A stretch of 64,000 nucleotides of DNA from Streptomyces atroolivaceus (GCF_000717025.1 NZ_JNXG01000005.1:248001-312000); one strand, 5' to 3'; counted from the first letter of the stretch, positions 54,146-63,288 are shown. Numbers and translations are program-made. The notes: generated by a model from the letters alone, not told the origin.

Positions 54146-54673
54146 ATGACATGGACAGCGCCATCGATCGAGCGCACCACGCAGTTGGGCGCCTTGGGTA
54201 CCGTGACTGAACGTCAGATGCTGGAGGGCTGGCTGGGCTGGCACCGGGAAACGCTGCTGGCCAAGTGCGCCGGGCTCGAGCCCGCCCAACTGGCGCGGAC
54301 GACCGTGGAACCGTCGCCCCTCACTCTCCTCGGACTGGTCCGGCACATGGCGGAGATGGAGCGATGGTGGTTCCGGCGGAGCCTCGCGGGTGAGGCTGTC
54401 GGTGATGTCTTCACCGGCCCGGCGGACGGCGACGAGGGATTCAAGGGAGTGGACGCAGCCGATGCGGAGCGGGACTTCGGACTCTTCAGGGCCGAGATCG
54501 GAGCGTGCGACCTGGTGGCCGCCGGGCGTGGCCTCGACGAGACCTTCGTGTCCGCTCCCGGGGTCTCCCTCAGTCTGCGCTTCGTCTACGTGTTGATGAT
54601 CCAGGAGTACGCCCGTCACAACGGCCACGCCGACTTCCTTCGTGAGCGGACCGACGGGGTGACGGGTGACTGA
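54146..54673 (+). CDS. DUF664 / DinB-family protein
   Basis: The 175-residue protein has the actinobacterial DUF664 start MTWTAPSIERTTQLG and the bundle motifs MLEGWLGWHRETLLAKCAGL, LTLLGLVRHMAEMERWWFRR and MIQEYARHNGHADFLRERTD. The three His positions form the metal site of the DinB fold, often used with mycothiol. ATG 54146 was chosen by family form. The reaction is unknown. Confidence 0.82.
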   Translation: MTWTAPSIERTTQLGALGTVTERQMLEGWLGWHRETLLAKCAGLEPAQLARTTVEPSPLTLLGLVRHMAEMERWWFRRSLAGEAVGDVFTGPADGDEGFKGVDAADAERDFGLFRAEIGACDLVAAGRGLDETFVSAPGVSLSLRFVYVLMIQEYARHNGHADFLRERTDGVTGD

Positions 54674-54786
54674 GCTCCCTCCTCGGCCCGGCCCGGCAGC
54701 GATCCCCGGCAGCGGTGCCGGGAAACACCGCCGGCGGGGCGCGGGTCCGAATGATCACGGACCTCCCCACGCTCGGTGATCACGAA

Positions 54787-54809
54787 GCCCCCGCGCACCG
54801 TGTGGGGGC
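54787..54809. terminator. Hairpin in the DUF664-ABM gap
   Basis: GCCCCC and GGGGGC flank an inner CAC/GTG pairing. Another hairpin (CCCGGCA-GCGG-TGCCGGG) lies at 54705-54722. Either may end the DUF664 transcript. Confidence 0.5.
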
Positions 54810-54893
54810 CGCGGGAGGGTGTGCCGGTTCATGCCCGGCCTGTAGGGATATGGGACCCTGGTCGGGATGTCGCCGCCCCGACCAGGAGTCGCC

Positions 54894-55223
54894 ATGATCT
54901 TCATCGCCGTCAAGTTCACCGTGCGTACCGCAGAGCGGGACAACTGGCTGCCGGCTGTCGAGGACTTCACCCTCGCCACCCGCCAGGAGCCGGGCAACCT
55001 CTTCTTCGACTGGTCCTACAGCGTCGAGAACCCGGACCAGTTCATCCTGCTCGAGGCGTTCGCCTCGCAGGAGGCGGGCGTGGCGCACGTGAACTCCGAG
55101 CACTTCAAGGCCGCGATCGACACCATGTCGGAGCTCGTCAGCGAGGTCCCGGAGATCATCAACGTCGAGGTCCCCGGGGACGACTGGTCCCGGATGTCGG
55201 AGGTCACCCCGCGCAACCGGTGA
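54894..55223 (+). CDS. Antibiotic-biosynthesis-monooxygenase-domain (YgiN-like) protein
   Basis: The 109-residue ferredoxin-like ABM protein reads FIAVKFTVRTAERDNWLPAV, TRQEPGNLFFDWSYSVENPD, QFILLEAFASQEAGVAHVNS and EHFKAA. The family includes quinol monooxygenases such as YgiN and heme-degrading enzymes. Lack of a heme-ligand pattern favours the YgiN type. ATG 54894 has AGGAG upstream. It is convergent with the aldo-keto reductase gene. Confidence 0.85.
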   Translation: MIFIAVKFTVRTAERDNWLPAVEDFTLATRQEPGNLFFDWSYSVENPDQFILLEAFASQEAGVAHVNSEHFKAAIDTMSELVSEVPEIINVEVPGDDWSRMSEVTPRNR

Positions 55224-55247
55224 CCGCCGCCGTGATCCACGGCGCCG

Positions 55248-56084
55248 TCAGAACTCCTCGTGCGTGTCGGGGTCCCCTCCGAAGCGGTGCGACGGCCGGG
55301 CTCCGATACGGTCCAGCTCCTGCTGGGTCAGCTCGAAGCCGAACAGGCCGAGATTCTCCCGCTGCCGCCCGGGGTCGGCGGACTTCGGGATCGGCACCGC
55401 CCCCAGCTGGGTGTGCCACCGCAGCACGACCTGGCCCGGGGTCACCCCGTGGGCCTCGGCGGCGGCGATCACCTCCGGGGCCTCCAGCACCTGACGTCCC
55501 CGGGCCAGCGGACTCCAGCTCTCCGTGACGATGCCCTTCGCGTCGTGCACCGCCCGCAGGTCCTCCTGGGGGAGCAGGGGATGCATCTCGATCTGGTTCA
55601 CCACGGGCAGCACCCCCGTCTCCCGCTCCAGCCGGTCCAAGTGCTCCGCCGTGAAATTGGAGACGCCGATGGAGCGCACGAGGCCGTCCTCGCGGAGCTT
55701 GATCATGGCCTTCCAGGTGTCGACGTACCTGTCCACCCGGGGCAGTGGCCAGTGGATGAGATACAGGTCGACGTACTCCAGCCCCAGCTTGCTCCGGGAC
55801 TCCTCGAAGGAGGCCAGTGTCTCCTCGTACCCGTGGTGGCGGCCGGGCACCTTGGTGGTCACGAGGATTTCCCGCCGCGGCACTCCGGAGCGGGCGATCC
55901 CGCGGCCGGTGCCGGTCTCGTTCCGGTAGTTCAGCGCGGTGTCCACGAGCCGGTAACCGAGCTGCAGCGCACCGGCGACAGCCTTCTCGGCAGCCTCGTC
56001 GTCGAGCGGCCAGGTACCGAGGCCCACCGCGGGGATGGTGCTGCCGTCGTGGAGGTTGCGGACCGGAGGCGGTGTCTGGCTCAT
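55248..56084 (-). CDS. Aldo/keto reductase
   Basis: The 278-residue TIM-barrel oxidoreductase is NADPH-dependent. The catalytic tetrad is visible: Asp and Tyr in YRLVDTALNYRNETGTGRGI (about residues 45-50), Lys in LVTTKVPGRHHG (about 78) and His in DLYLIHWPLPRVDRY (about 112). The phosphate-binding end is VPIPKSADPGRQRENLG. ATG 56084 has GGGAG upstream. It resembles 2,5-diketo-D-gluconate reductase-like AKRs. The natural substrate is unknown. Confidence 0.9.
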   Translation of the reverse strand: MSQTPPPVRNLHDGSTIPAVGLGTWPLDDEAAEKAVAGALQLGYRLVDTALNYRNETGTGRGIARSGVPRREILVTTKVPGRHHGYEETLASFEESRSKLGLEYVDLYLIHWPLPRVDRYVDTWKAMIKLREDGLVRSIGVSNFTAEHLDRLERETGVLPVVNQIEMHPLLPQEDLRAVHDAKGIVTESWSPLARGRQVLEAPEVIAAAEAHGVTPGQVVLRWHTQLGAVPIPKSADPGRQRENLGLFGFELTQQELDRIGARPSHRFGGDPDTHEEF

Positions 56085-56276
56085 GGTCTCCCGTTTCGTT
56101 CGCTGACCGTCCTTGCCAGCGTAGAACGGGTTCTCGGCGTCCGTCGTGCAGCACGGCGGAGGGCGGTCACCGGGCGCACCGGTGAATCCGGGGCGAAAGT
56201 GGGGTCGCAACAGGTGGAAGCACCACGACTGCCGGGGTCCCTCACCCGAGGCGCCGGGGCAGGAAGGAGCAGGACC

Positions 56277-56900
56277 ATGGCGAAGCTGACTCTCACCACG
56301 TTCGTGTCCCTCGACGGCGTGATGCAGGCACCCGGAGGCCCCGACGAGGACACCACGGGCGGGTTCGAGTACGGCGGATGGCTGGTGCCCTTCGCGGACG
56401 AAGGCATGGGGAACTTCATGGACGAGGTCTTCGACCGATCGGGCGCCTTTCTCCTCGGACGGCGTACCTACGACATCTTCTCCGCCTACTGGCCCCAGGT
56501 CACCGACCCGCAGGACCCCATCGCCTCACGCCTCAACACCCTGCCCAAGCACGTCGTCTCCACCACCCTCACCGACCCGGTGTGGGAGAACACCACGGTG
56601 GTCGCGGGCGATGTGCCCGCCGAGGTCGCCGGGCTCAAGGAGCGGACGGCCGAGGGTGAGCTGCAGATCCACGGAAGCGGCACACTCGCGCAGTCCCTCA
56701 TGGCCCATGACCTGATCGACGAGGTCAACCTCCTGGTGTACCCGGTCTACCTGGGCAGCGGCAGGCGGCTGTTCCCGGACGGAGGGCAGCCGACGGCCTT
56801 CGAGCTGACCGGTGCCCGGACCACCGGGAGCGGCATCGCGATCCACACCTACCGGCCCGCGGGACGTGCGCGGTTCGGGACGTTCGACCCCGAGGTGTGA
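56277..56900 (+). CDS. RibD C-terminal / dihydrofolate reductase-like protein
   Basis: The 207-residue protein has the RibD_C/DHFR-like fold: MAKLTLTTFVSLDGVMQAPG, GAFLLGRRTYDIFSAYWPQV, LQIHGSGTLAQSLMAHDLID then EVNLLVYPVYLGSGRRLFPD. These stand-alone proteins are widespread and probably reduce small molecules with NADPH. The exact role is unknown. ATG 56277 follows GGAAGGAG. Confidence 0.87.
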   Translation: MAKLTLTTFVSLDGVMQAPGGPDEDTTGGFEYGGWLVPFADEGMGNFMDEVFDRSGAFLLGRRTYDIFSAYWPQVTDPQDPIASRLNTLPKHVVSTTLTDPVWENTTVVAGDVPAEVAGLKERTAEGELQIHGSGTLAQSLMAHDLIDEVNLLVYPVYLGSGRRLFPDGGQPTAFELTGARTTGSGIAIHTYRPAGRARFGTFDPEV

Positions 56901-56991
56901 CAGGAGCCGGGCAGCGGGGGGTTCGCCCATCCAGATGTGCGAACCGGTCGTAAGGTCGCGTATCGGGCGTTCCTGCGGTTGTCTTCTCCTC

Positions 56992-58053
56992 ATGTCGCAT
57001 GAACATCGGAATCAGGACGGCCCGGACGCCGGTGGGGGCAGGGCGGGTGCCGGTCCGGACCCGCAGGTGGAGCGGGACGCACCCGACACGCCCACGAAGG
57101 TCGGCAGGGCGTCGTGGGGGGCGGTGCTGAGACGCACGCTGAAGGAGTTCAAGCGGGATGAGCTCGCCGACCGGGCGGCAGCGCTGACCTACTACGGAAT
57201 CCTGGCCCTGTTCCCGGCCCTGCTGGTCCTCGTCTCGCTGCTCGGTATCGCGGGCGAGTCGGCCACGCAGACCGTCCTGGACAACATCCGGAAACTGGCC
57301 CCGGGCGCGGCGCGTGACGTCCTCGGCAACGCGGTGAAGCAGCTGCAGTCCAGCAGTGGGACCGGCTGGGTGATGGCGATCGTGGGTCTGGCGGCGGCCC
57401 TGTGGTCGGCCTCGGGCTACGTGGCCGCGTTCATGCGGACCTCCAACGTCGTGTACGACCTGCCCGAGGGCCGCCCGGCCTGGAAGGTGCTCCCGGTCCG
57501 CGTCGGACTGACTCTGGTGCTGATGGTGCTGGCCTGTGTGAGCGCGCTGATCGTCGTGCTGTCGGGCGGACTCGCCAGCCGGCTCGGCACCGCGCTGGGT
57601 GTCGGCGACACGGCCATGACCGTCTGGTCGATCGCGAAATGGCCCGTCCTGGTCGTGCTGGTGACCGTCATGCTGGCGATCCTGTACTGGGCGGCGCCCA
57701 ACGCCAAGGGCCGGGGCTTCAAGTTCGTGTCGCTGGGAAGTCTGCTGGCGCTGCTCATCTGGATGGCCGTCTCGGCCGTGTTCGCCGTCTACGTCGCCAA
57801 CTTCAGCTCGTACAACAAGACCTACGGCGCTCTGGCAGGAGTGATCATCTTTCTGGTCTGGCTGTGGATCACGAACCTGGCGGTCCTGCTCGGGCTCGAA
57901 TTCGATGCGGAGACGGCCCGGGAGCGGGCCGTCATCGGCGGTCATCCGCACCTGGAGGAGCCGTACGTCACTCCCCGGGACACCAGCAAGTGGACCGACC
58001 AGGACCGCCGGGCCATGGGCGACACCGGACCTTCGGACCCGCGCTCCGACTGA
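56992..58053 (+). CDS. YihY/BrkB-family membrane protein
   Basis: The 353-residue protein has a hydrophilic N-terminus of about 55 residues. The YihY pattern follows: ELADRAAALTYYGILALFPA, GWVMAIVGLAAALWSASGYV, WAAPNAKGRGFKFVSLGSLL and TYGALAGVIIFLVWLWITNL. There are about six membrane helices. Family members were once called ribonuclease BN and are now regarded as inner-membrane proteins of unknown function. No strong Shine-Dalgarno precedes ATG 56992. Confidence 0.88.
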   Translation: MSHEHRNQDGPDAGGGRAGAGPDPQVERDAPDTPTKVGRASWGAVLRRTLKEFKRDELADRAAALTYYGILALFPALLVLVSLLGIAGESATQTVLDNIRKLAPGAARDVLGNAVKQLQSSSGTGWVMAIVGLAAALWSASGYVAAFMRTSNVVYDLPEGRPAWKVLPVRVGLTLVLMVLACVSALIVVLSGGLASRLGTALGVGDTAMTVWSIAKWPVLVVLVTVMLAILYWAAPNAKGRGFKFVSLGSLLALLIWMAVSAVFAVYVANFSSYNKTYGALAGVIIFLVWLWITNLAVLLGLEFDAETARERAVIGGHPHLEEPYVTPRDTSKWTDQDRRAMGDTGPSDPRSD

Positions 58054-58088
58054 GGGGCGGGCCGCCTGTCTCCGGGGCGGCGCCTCTC

Positions 58089-58733
58089 TCAGGGGACGGC
58101 CGGCAGTACGGCAGGGTCGGGCGCCGCGGCGTGCAGCCGGCCGAGGATGGCCCGCGCCGCCTTGGTGTAGCCGGGGTTGTTGTTGTGCAGGACCGACTCG
58201 GCGTTGGCCAGTTCCATGAACGCGATGAGCTCGAAGGCCAGTTGCGAGACGTCCGTGTCCGCGGCGAGTTCACCCCGCGCCCTGGCCTCCTCGACGGTCT
58301 CCTCCACGAAGGTGACCCAGCCCGTCTGCGTGGAGGCCAGCGCGTCGTGCACCTTGCCCTCCCTGGAGTCGAACTCGGCGATGGTCGCGTAGAAGAAACA
58401 GCCACCGCTGAACACCCGGCGCTGCGAGTAGGAGAGCCAGCTCTCGCACATCCGCCAGACGCGTCCCAGACCGGGCGGTGCCGCCCGGGTCGGTGTCAGC
58501 ACGTGTTCCACGAAGATGGCCACGGCGGCGCGGACGGTGGCGAGCTGCAGCTCCTCCTTCGAGCCGAACAGTGCGAACACACCGCTCTTGCTCAGCTTCA
58601 GCTCCGTGGCCAGCCGGCCGAGCGACAGGCCCTCCAGCCCCTCGGTCGAGGCGACGTGGACCGCGCGCCCCAGCACCAGCTGCCTGGTCTGGTTCCCCCG
58701 CTCGACCCGTCCGTCCAGCCGCGCTCCACCCAT
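58089..58733 (-). CDS. TetR-family regulator
   Basis: The 214-residue protein has an N-terminal helix-turn-helix (TEGLEGLSLGRLATELKLSK then SGVFALFGSKEELQLATVRA, residues about 29-68) and a TetR_C ligand domain (SGGCFFYATIAEFDSREGKV). The SGGCFF element is typical of regulators that sense hydrophobic compounds. ATG 58733 has GGAG at good spacing. It is divergent from the EamA exporter across about 220 bp and is its likely regulator. Confidence 0.87.
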   Translation of the reverse strand: MGGARLDGRVERGNQTRQLVLGRAVHVASTEGLEGLSLGRLATELKLSKSGVFALFGSKEELQLATVRAAVAIFVEHVLTPTRAAPPGLGRVWRMCESWLSYSQRRVFSGGCFFYATIAEFDSREGKVHDALASTQTGWVTFVEETVEEARARGELAADTDVSQLAFELIAFMELANAESVLHNNNPGYTKAARAILGRLHAAAPDPAVLPAVP

Positions 58734-58952
58734 GTGCCAACTCCGTGTGTCCGAGCGTCCCAAGACCGACATTCTAGGAGGAGCCGGTACCGGCGGGAGA
58801 CCGCTTCGTCCCGTGACGACCCCTGCGAACAGGTGGCCGAGTCGCCCTGTGGACAGAGGTTCCCGAAGGGCCCGGCCGTTCGGTACGGTGACCGCTCCCG
58901 TGTGAGCCGGCGAGGTCTCCACATCGCTTCTGTGGAGAACCAGGAGAGCCAC

Positions 58953-59873
58953 GTGTCCTCTGCCGTCCTGCCCGCCCTCGCACCGCCCCGCCGTGCGTGG
59001 GTCACCGACCTGCCGCTCCTGCTGGTCGCCGCCGTCTGGGGTGCCAGCTACCTCGCGGCCAAGGGCATCACCACGACGCACACCGTGATCGCCGTCCTGG
59101 TGCTCCGCTTCGCGATCGTCCTGCCGGCCCTGGCCGTCGCCGGGTGGCGCGGACTGCGGGCGCTGAGCGGCCCCCAGTGGCGGGGCGCCGGCCTGCTGGG
59201 GCTCGTGCTCAGCGGGATCTTCCTGCTGGAGACGTACGGCGTCGTGCACACCTCGGCGACCAACGCGGGGCTCATCATCAGCCTCACGATGATCTTCACC
59301 CCGCTGGCCGAGGCGGCCGTGAGCCGGGTCCGGCCACCTGCGGGCTTCCTCGCGGCCGCCGGCCTCTCCGTCGCCGGTGTGGTGCTGCTGACGCAGGGCG
59401 GTGGCTTCACCAGCCCCTCGACGGGCGATCTCCTGATGCTGCTCGCGGCTCTCGCGCGTACGGTCCACGTCCTGGCCATGGCCCGCATCAAGGCGGTCCA
59501 GGACGCCGACTCGCTCTCCCTGACCACGGTGCAGCTGGGCAGCGCGGTCGCCGTCTTCGCCGTCCTGGCCGCCGTCCCCGGGACCGGGGCGGCGCCGTGG
59601 ACGGTGGCGGCGGACTTCGGCGCGGGCGAGTGGGCCGGGCTGCTCTTCCTGTCCGTCTTCTGCACGCTGTTCGCGTTCTTCGTGCAGATGTGGTCGGTAC
59701 GCCGTACCTCGCCGTCCCGGGTCAGCCTGCTGCTCGGCACGGAGCCGCTCTGGGCCGCCGCGGTGGGCATCGCCCTCGGGGGCGAGCGCCTGGGCGTGAC
59801 GGGCGTGCTGGGCGCGGTGCTCGTCCTGACGGGCACCGCGTGGGGGCGCCGCCGCGCCGACGTCACGTCCTGA
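58953..59873 (+). CDS. EamA-family (DMT) exporter
   Basis: The 306-residue integral membrane protein has ten hydrophobic segments in two EamA repeats (LLLVAAVWGASYLAAKGITT; LLMLLAALARTVHVLAMARI) and a short basic C-terminus. The GTG start follows AGGAGAG. It is probably a metabolite or drug exporter controlled by the divergent TetR protein. The substrate is unknown. Confidence 0.87.
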   Translation: MSSAVLPALAPPRRAWVTDLPLLLVAAVWGASYLAAKGITTTHTVIAVLVLRFAIVLPALAVAGWRGLRALSGPQWRGAGLLGLVLSGIFLLETYGVVHTSATNAGLIISLTMIFTPLAEAAVSRVRPPAGFLAAAGLSVAGVVLLTQGGGFTSPSTGDLLMLLAALARTVHVLAMARIKAVQDADSLSLTTVQLGSAVAVFAVLAAVPGTGAAPWTVAADFGAGEWAGLLFLSVFCTLFAFFVQMWSVRRTSPSRVSLLLGTEPLWAAAVGIALGGERLGVTGVLGAVLVLTGTAWGRRRADVTS

Positions 59874-60064
59874 TCGAGTCCGCCGCGACCCTCACGGCAC
59901 CGCCCGTCACGACCAGCACGAGGTTCACGAAGAGCCCGTGGTCGTCGAGGAAGTCCAGCTTCGCCACCACGGCCCACAGCCTGAACCAGCCCGTCCACTC
60001 ACAGCAGCCCCGCGGCGCCCTGCGCGAACACGACGAACCCGCCCGTCTCCACGCATTTCTTCAT
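59863..60064 (-). pseudogene. Frameshifted small membrane protein
   Basis: From ATG 60064 the frame reads MKKCVETGGFVVFAQGAAGL then L and a stop. Removing one base at 60001 (the T of that TGA on the minus strand) restores a 66-residue protein that continues EWTGWFRLWAVVAKLDFLDD, then HGLFVNLVLVVTGGAVRVAA and DSIRT. Two hydrophobic segments suggest a small membrane protein. The restored end overlaps the EamA stop. This is either a real single-base insertion or a sequencing error. Confidence 0.55.
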
Positions 60065-60284
60065 GCGCCGAGCCTGGCGCGGACCGGCTCGCGCTCGCGT
60101 CGGCCACCGGTCTGCGGGGCGACTACGGAAGTCGTGGATCGTGAGACTCTGGCATCCCTCTTCCCGCGCAAGGCCAGGCAGCGCCTTCCCGCTGCGTAGA
60201 TCTGTCGATATGACCCGCACGGAGTACCCCTGGCTGCTGCCCTCGGTGCTGCACGGCCACGAGGTGCCCGGCCACCGGGGGAGA

Positions 60285-60430
60285 CCGCGCCGGACCGTAC
60301 GGGACCGGGTCGTCGACATCACCGGATCCTCGCCGGACCCGGGCTCAACAACCGTGTCCAGATCGCCCTGTTGGTGCATGACGCGGGTCTCCTCCATGAG
60401 GACGAGGACGGGACACGAGGCGCCACCTAG
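60285..60430 (+). pseudogene. Remnant of a LuxR/NarL-type regulator
   Basis: One frame reads RTVRDRVVDI and another, after a shift near 60318, continues HRILAGPGLNNRVQIALLVH then DAGLLHEDEDGTRGAT and a stop at 60428. This is the C-terminal helix-turn-helix typical of LuxR-type response regulators. The upstream domains are missing, so this is a decayed gene end. The 593-base stretch 59874-60466 holds only this and the frameshifted gene. Confidence 0.6.
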
Positions 60431-60466
60431 GCTGAACCGGTCAGACCGGAGAATGGGGGCGGGACG

Positions 60467-61639
60467 ATGTCCGTGGTCGATCTGCGCGGGGCGCGGGACT
60501 TCAGTGCGAATCCTTATCCGTACTACGCGGAGCTGCGCGCCGAGGGGCCGGTGCACCCGGTCCGTACCGACGAGTTCGAGCGGGTCTGGATGATCGTCGG
60601 GTACGAGGAGGCCCGATCGGCCCTCGCGGACCAGCGGTTCAGCAAGGACTGGCGGACGACGGAGGCCTGGTCGGCGTCGAGCAACCCGATCAACGCCAAC
60701 ATGCTGGAGATGGACGCCCCCCACCACACCCGGCTGCGCGGACTCGTCGCGCGCGAGTTCACCGCCCGGCGGATCGAGGCGCTGCGCCCGCGGGTCGAGC
60801 AGATCACCGCCGACCTGCTCGACGCGATGGTTCCGGCCGGGAGCGCCGACCTCATCGACGCGTTCGCCTTCCCGTTGCCCATGACCGTGATCTGCGAACT
60901 CCTGGGCGTACCCGACATCGACCGGGACGCCTTCCGTCTCCTCTCCAACGCCATCGTGGCGCCCGTCTCGTCCGAGAAGGAGGGCGAGGCGGTCCGCGCG
61001 ATGGGCGCCTACCTGGAGGAACTGACCGAGGACAAGCGGTGCGCCCCCGGCGACGACCTGATGAGCGCCCTGATCCAGGCACGTGACGACGAGGGCGGCC
61101 GGCTGTCGCCCGACGAGCTGATCGGCATGGCCTTCCTGCTCCTGGTGGCGGGGCACGAGACGACGGTGAACCTCATCGCCAACGGCGTACGCGCCCTGCT
61201 CGACCACCCGGATCAGCTGGCCCTGCTCCGCGCCCGGCCGGAGCTGACCGACGGCGCGGTCGAGGAGATGCTCCGCTACGACGGGCCGGTCGGGACGGCC
61301 ACCTTCCGCTTCACCCGTGAGCCCGTCGCGATCGGCCGGGTGGTCATCCCGCAGGGCGAGGCGGTCCTGGTCGCCCTCGGCTCCGGGGACCGCGACCCCG
61401 GCCGCTATCCGGATCCGGACACCTTCGACATCCGGCGCGAGGCGCAGGGTCACCTGGCCTTCGGGCACGGCGTCCACTTCTGCCTGGGCGCTCCGCTGGC
61501 CAGGATGGAGGGCCGCATCGCCATCCGGGCACTGCTGGACCGCTGCCCCGGCCTGGTGCGCGACCCGGACGGCGGGGAGCCCGACTGGCTGCCCGGGATG
61601 CTGCTCCGGGGAGTCCGCCGTCTGCCGGTGCGCTGGTGA
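60467..61639 (+). CDS. Cytochrome P450 (first of pair)
   Basis: This 390-residue soluble bacterial P450 has the I-helix LLVAGHETTVNLIANG, the ExxR motif VEEMLRYDGPVGTATFRF and the heme loop HLAFGHGVHFCLGAPLARME, with ligand Cys near residue 339. It should monooxygenate a small organic substrate with electrons from a ferredoxin, and none is encoded next to it. It is followed after 6 bases by a hotdog thioesterase and then a second, clearly related P450. Confidence 0.93.
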   Translation: MSVVDLRGARDFSANPYPYYAELRAEGPVHPVRTDEFERVWMIVGYEEARSALADQRFSKDWRTTEAWSASSNPINANMLEMDAPHHTRLRGLVAREFTARRIEALRPRVEQITADLLDAMVPAGSADLIDAFAFPLPMTVICELLGVPDIDRDAFRLLSNAIVAPVSSEKEGEAVRAMGAYLEELTEDKRCAPGDDLMSALIQARDDEGGRLSPDELIGMAFLLLVAGHETTVNLIANGVRALLDHPDQLALLRARPELTDGAVEEMLRYDGPVGTATFRFTREPVAIGRVVIPQGEAVLVALGSGDRDPGRYPDPDTFDIRREAQGHLAFGHGVHFCLGAPLARMEGRIAIRALLDRCPGLVRDPDGGEPDWLPGMLLRGVRRLPVRW

Positions 61640-61645
61640 TGTGGG

Positions 61646-62074
61646 ATGACGTCCATGACCGAACTCTCCTTCCACATGGCCCAGCAGGTCCTCGACAGCC
61701 AGCCGTTCAGCGCTCTCGTCGGCGCGCGGATCACGGAGTTCGGGGACGGCGCGGCCGTCCTCGAAGTCGACGTGCGCGAGGAGCTCACCCAGCAGAACGG
61801 GTTCCTGCACGGCGGAGTGCTGTCCTACGCGGCCGACAACGCGCTGACCTTCGCCGCGGGGACGACTCTCGGCGCCGCCGTCCTGACCGGCGGCTTCTCC
61901 ATCCAGTACGTCCGTCCGGCGGGCGGACGTACGCTGATCGCCCGCGCCGCCGTCGTCCACACGGGCCGCAGACAGGCCGTCGTACGCTGCGATCTGTACA
62001 CCGCGGACGACGAGAGGGCCGAGAGACTCTGCGCGGTGGCCCAGGGGACCGTTCTCTCGGCACTGCCGACCTGA
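61646..62074 (+). CDS. PaaI-type hotdog thioesterase
   Basis: The 142-residue hotdog-fold protein carries the PaaI pattern: LTQQNGFLHGGVLSYAADNA with the HGG loop and acidic residue, then GFSIQYVRPAGGRTLIARAA. Such enzymes hydrolyse acyl-CoA thioesters, often of aromatic acids. The ATG at 61646 was used; ATG 61655 is also possible. It is tightly packed between two P450 genes, suggesting a shared substrate pathway. Confidence 0.87.
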   Translation: MTSMTELSFHMAQQVLDSQPFSALVGARITEFGDGAAVLEVDVREELTQQNGFLHGGVLSYAADNALTFAAGTTLGAAVLTGGFSIQYVRPAGGRTLIARAAVVHTGRRQAVVRCDLYTADDERAERLCAVAQGTVLSALPT

Positions 62075-62085
62075 AGGGAACCACG

Positions 62086-63282
62086 GTGACCACGGAAGCC
62101 CTGCTCGACCTCGGTGCACTCGGCGACGACTTCATCCGCGACCCGTATCCCGTCTACGCGCGCTTACGCGCACGCGGGCCGGTGCACCGGGTCCGCATCC
62201 CGGAGGGCGCGCAGGCCTGGCTCGTCGTCGGGTACGAGGCGGGGAGGGCGCTCCTCGCCGACCAGCGGCTCTCCAAGGACTGGCGCAGGGCGTCGCCCGC
62301 GCTGGGGGTCCGCAAGGTCTCCGTGGGGACGTCCATGCTGGGCTCGGACGCCCCGGACCACACCCGGCTGCGCAGGCTCGTGACCCGGGAGTTCACCCCA
62401 CGCCGCATGGAACGGCTCGCCCCGCGTGTCCAGGAGATGACGGACGCACTCCTCGACTCGATGACCGGCGGTCCCGGCCGGAGCGCCGACCTGGTCCAGG
62501 CGCTGTCGTCACCTCTGCCGATGGCCGTCATCTGCGAACTGCTGGGTGTACCGTCCCTGGACCGGCAGGTGTTCCGCGCATGGTCCGAGACCGCTGTGTC
62601 GTCCCTGGACGCAGAGGCGCGCGCCCGGGCCACCGCCGCCATGACGGGGTACCTGGCGGAGCTGGTCGCGGAGAAGCGCGCGGCCCCGGGGGACGACCTG
62701 ATGAGCGCGTTGATCCACACGTCGGACGACGACGGTGATCAGCTCTCCGCCGACGAACTCCTGGGAATGGCCTGGCTGCTGCTCGTCGCCGGACACGAGA
62801 CCACGGTCAACCTCATCTCCAACGGCGTCCTGAGCCTGCTGACCCATCCCGGTCAACTGGCGGCTCTGCGCTCCGACTTCGGGCTCATCGACAACGCGGT
62901 CGAGGAGACGCTCCGTTACGAGGGCCCCGTCGAGACCCCTACGTACCGTTTCACCACCGAGCCGCTCGACGTCTCGGGCACGGTGATCCCCGGCGGCGGC
63001 GAGCTCGTCCTGGTCGCGATGGCCGACTGCGACCGTGACCCCGCCCGTTACCCGGACGCCGACCGGTTCGACATCACGCGGGACGCCCGCGGGCACGTCG
63101 CCTTCGGGCACGGCATCCACTACTGCCTGGGGGCGCCACTGGCCCGAATCGAGGCCCGCATCGCTGTCCGGTCGCTCCTGGAGCGCTGCCCGGGGCTGCG
63201 GCTCGACACGGATCCGGCTCGGCTGTCCTGGCGCACCGGCATGCTGATCCGGGGGCCGCAGAGCTTGCCGGTGGCCTGGTAG
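62086..63282 (+). CDS. Cytochrome P450 (second of pair)
   Basis: The 398-residue P450 closely resembles its neighbour at 60467 in order and wording. The start region has DPYPVYARLRARGPVHRVRI, the I-helix is LLVAGHETTVNLISNG, ExxR lies in VEETLRYEGPVETPTYRF and the heme loop is HVAFGHGIHYCLGAPLARIE (Cys near residue 347). The GTG start follows GAAGGGA. The pair probably arose by tandem duplication and both may act on related substrates. Confidence 0.93.
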   Translation: MTTEALLDLGALGDDFIRDPYPVYARLRARGPVHRVRIPEGAQAWLVVGYEAGRALLADQRLSKDWRRASPALGVRKVSVGTSMLGSDAPDHTRLRRLVTREFTPRRMERLAPRVQEMTDALLDSMTGGPGRSADLVQALSSPLPMAVICELLGVPSLDRQVFRAWSETAVSSLDAEARARATAAMTGYLAELVAEKRAAPGDDLMSALIHTSDDDGDQLSADELLGMAWLLLVAGHETTVNLISNGVLSLLTHPGQLAALRSDFGLIDNAVEETLRYEGPVETPTYRFTTEPLDVSGTVIPGGGELVLVAMADCDRDPARYPDADRFDITRDARGHVAFGHGIHYCLGAPLARIEARIAVRSLLERCPGLRLDTDPARLSWRTGMLIRGPQSLPVAW

Positions 63283-63288
63283 CGGGCT

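Noticed and set aside
57402..59873. 823-codon frame ending in the EamA exporter
   Set aside because: The upstream portion is shadow of the YihY gene and intergenic DNA. A good Shine-Dalgarno and GTG at 58953 mark the real start.
59874..60466. Mobile element or integration scar
   Set aside because: No transposase, terminal repeats or tRNA end was seen. Gene decay by point changes explains the stretch.
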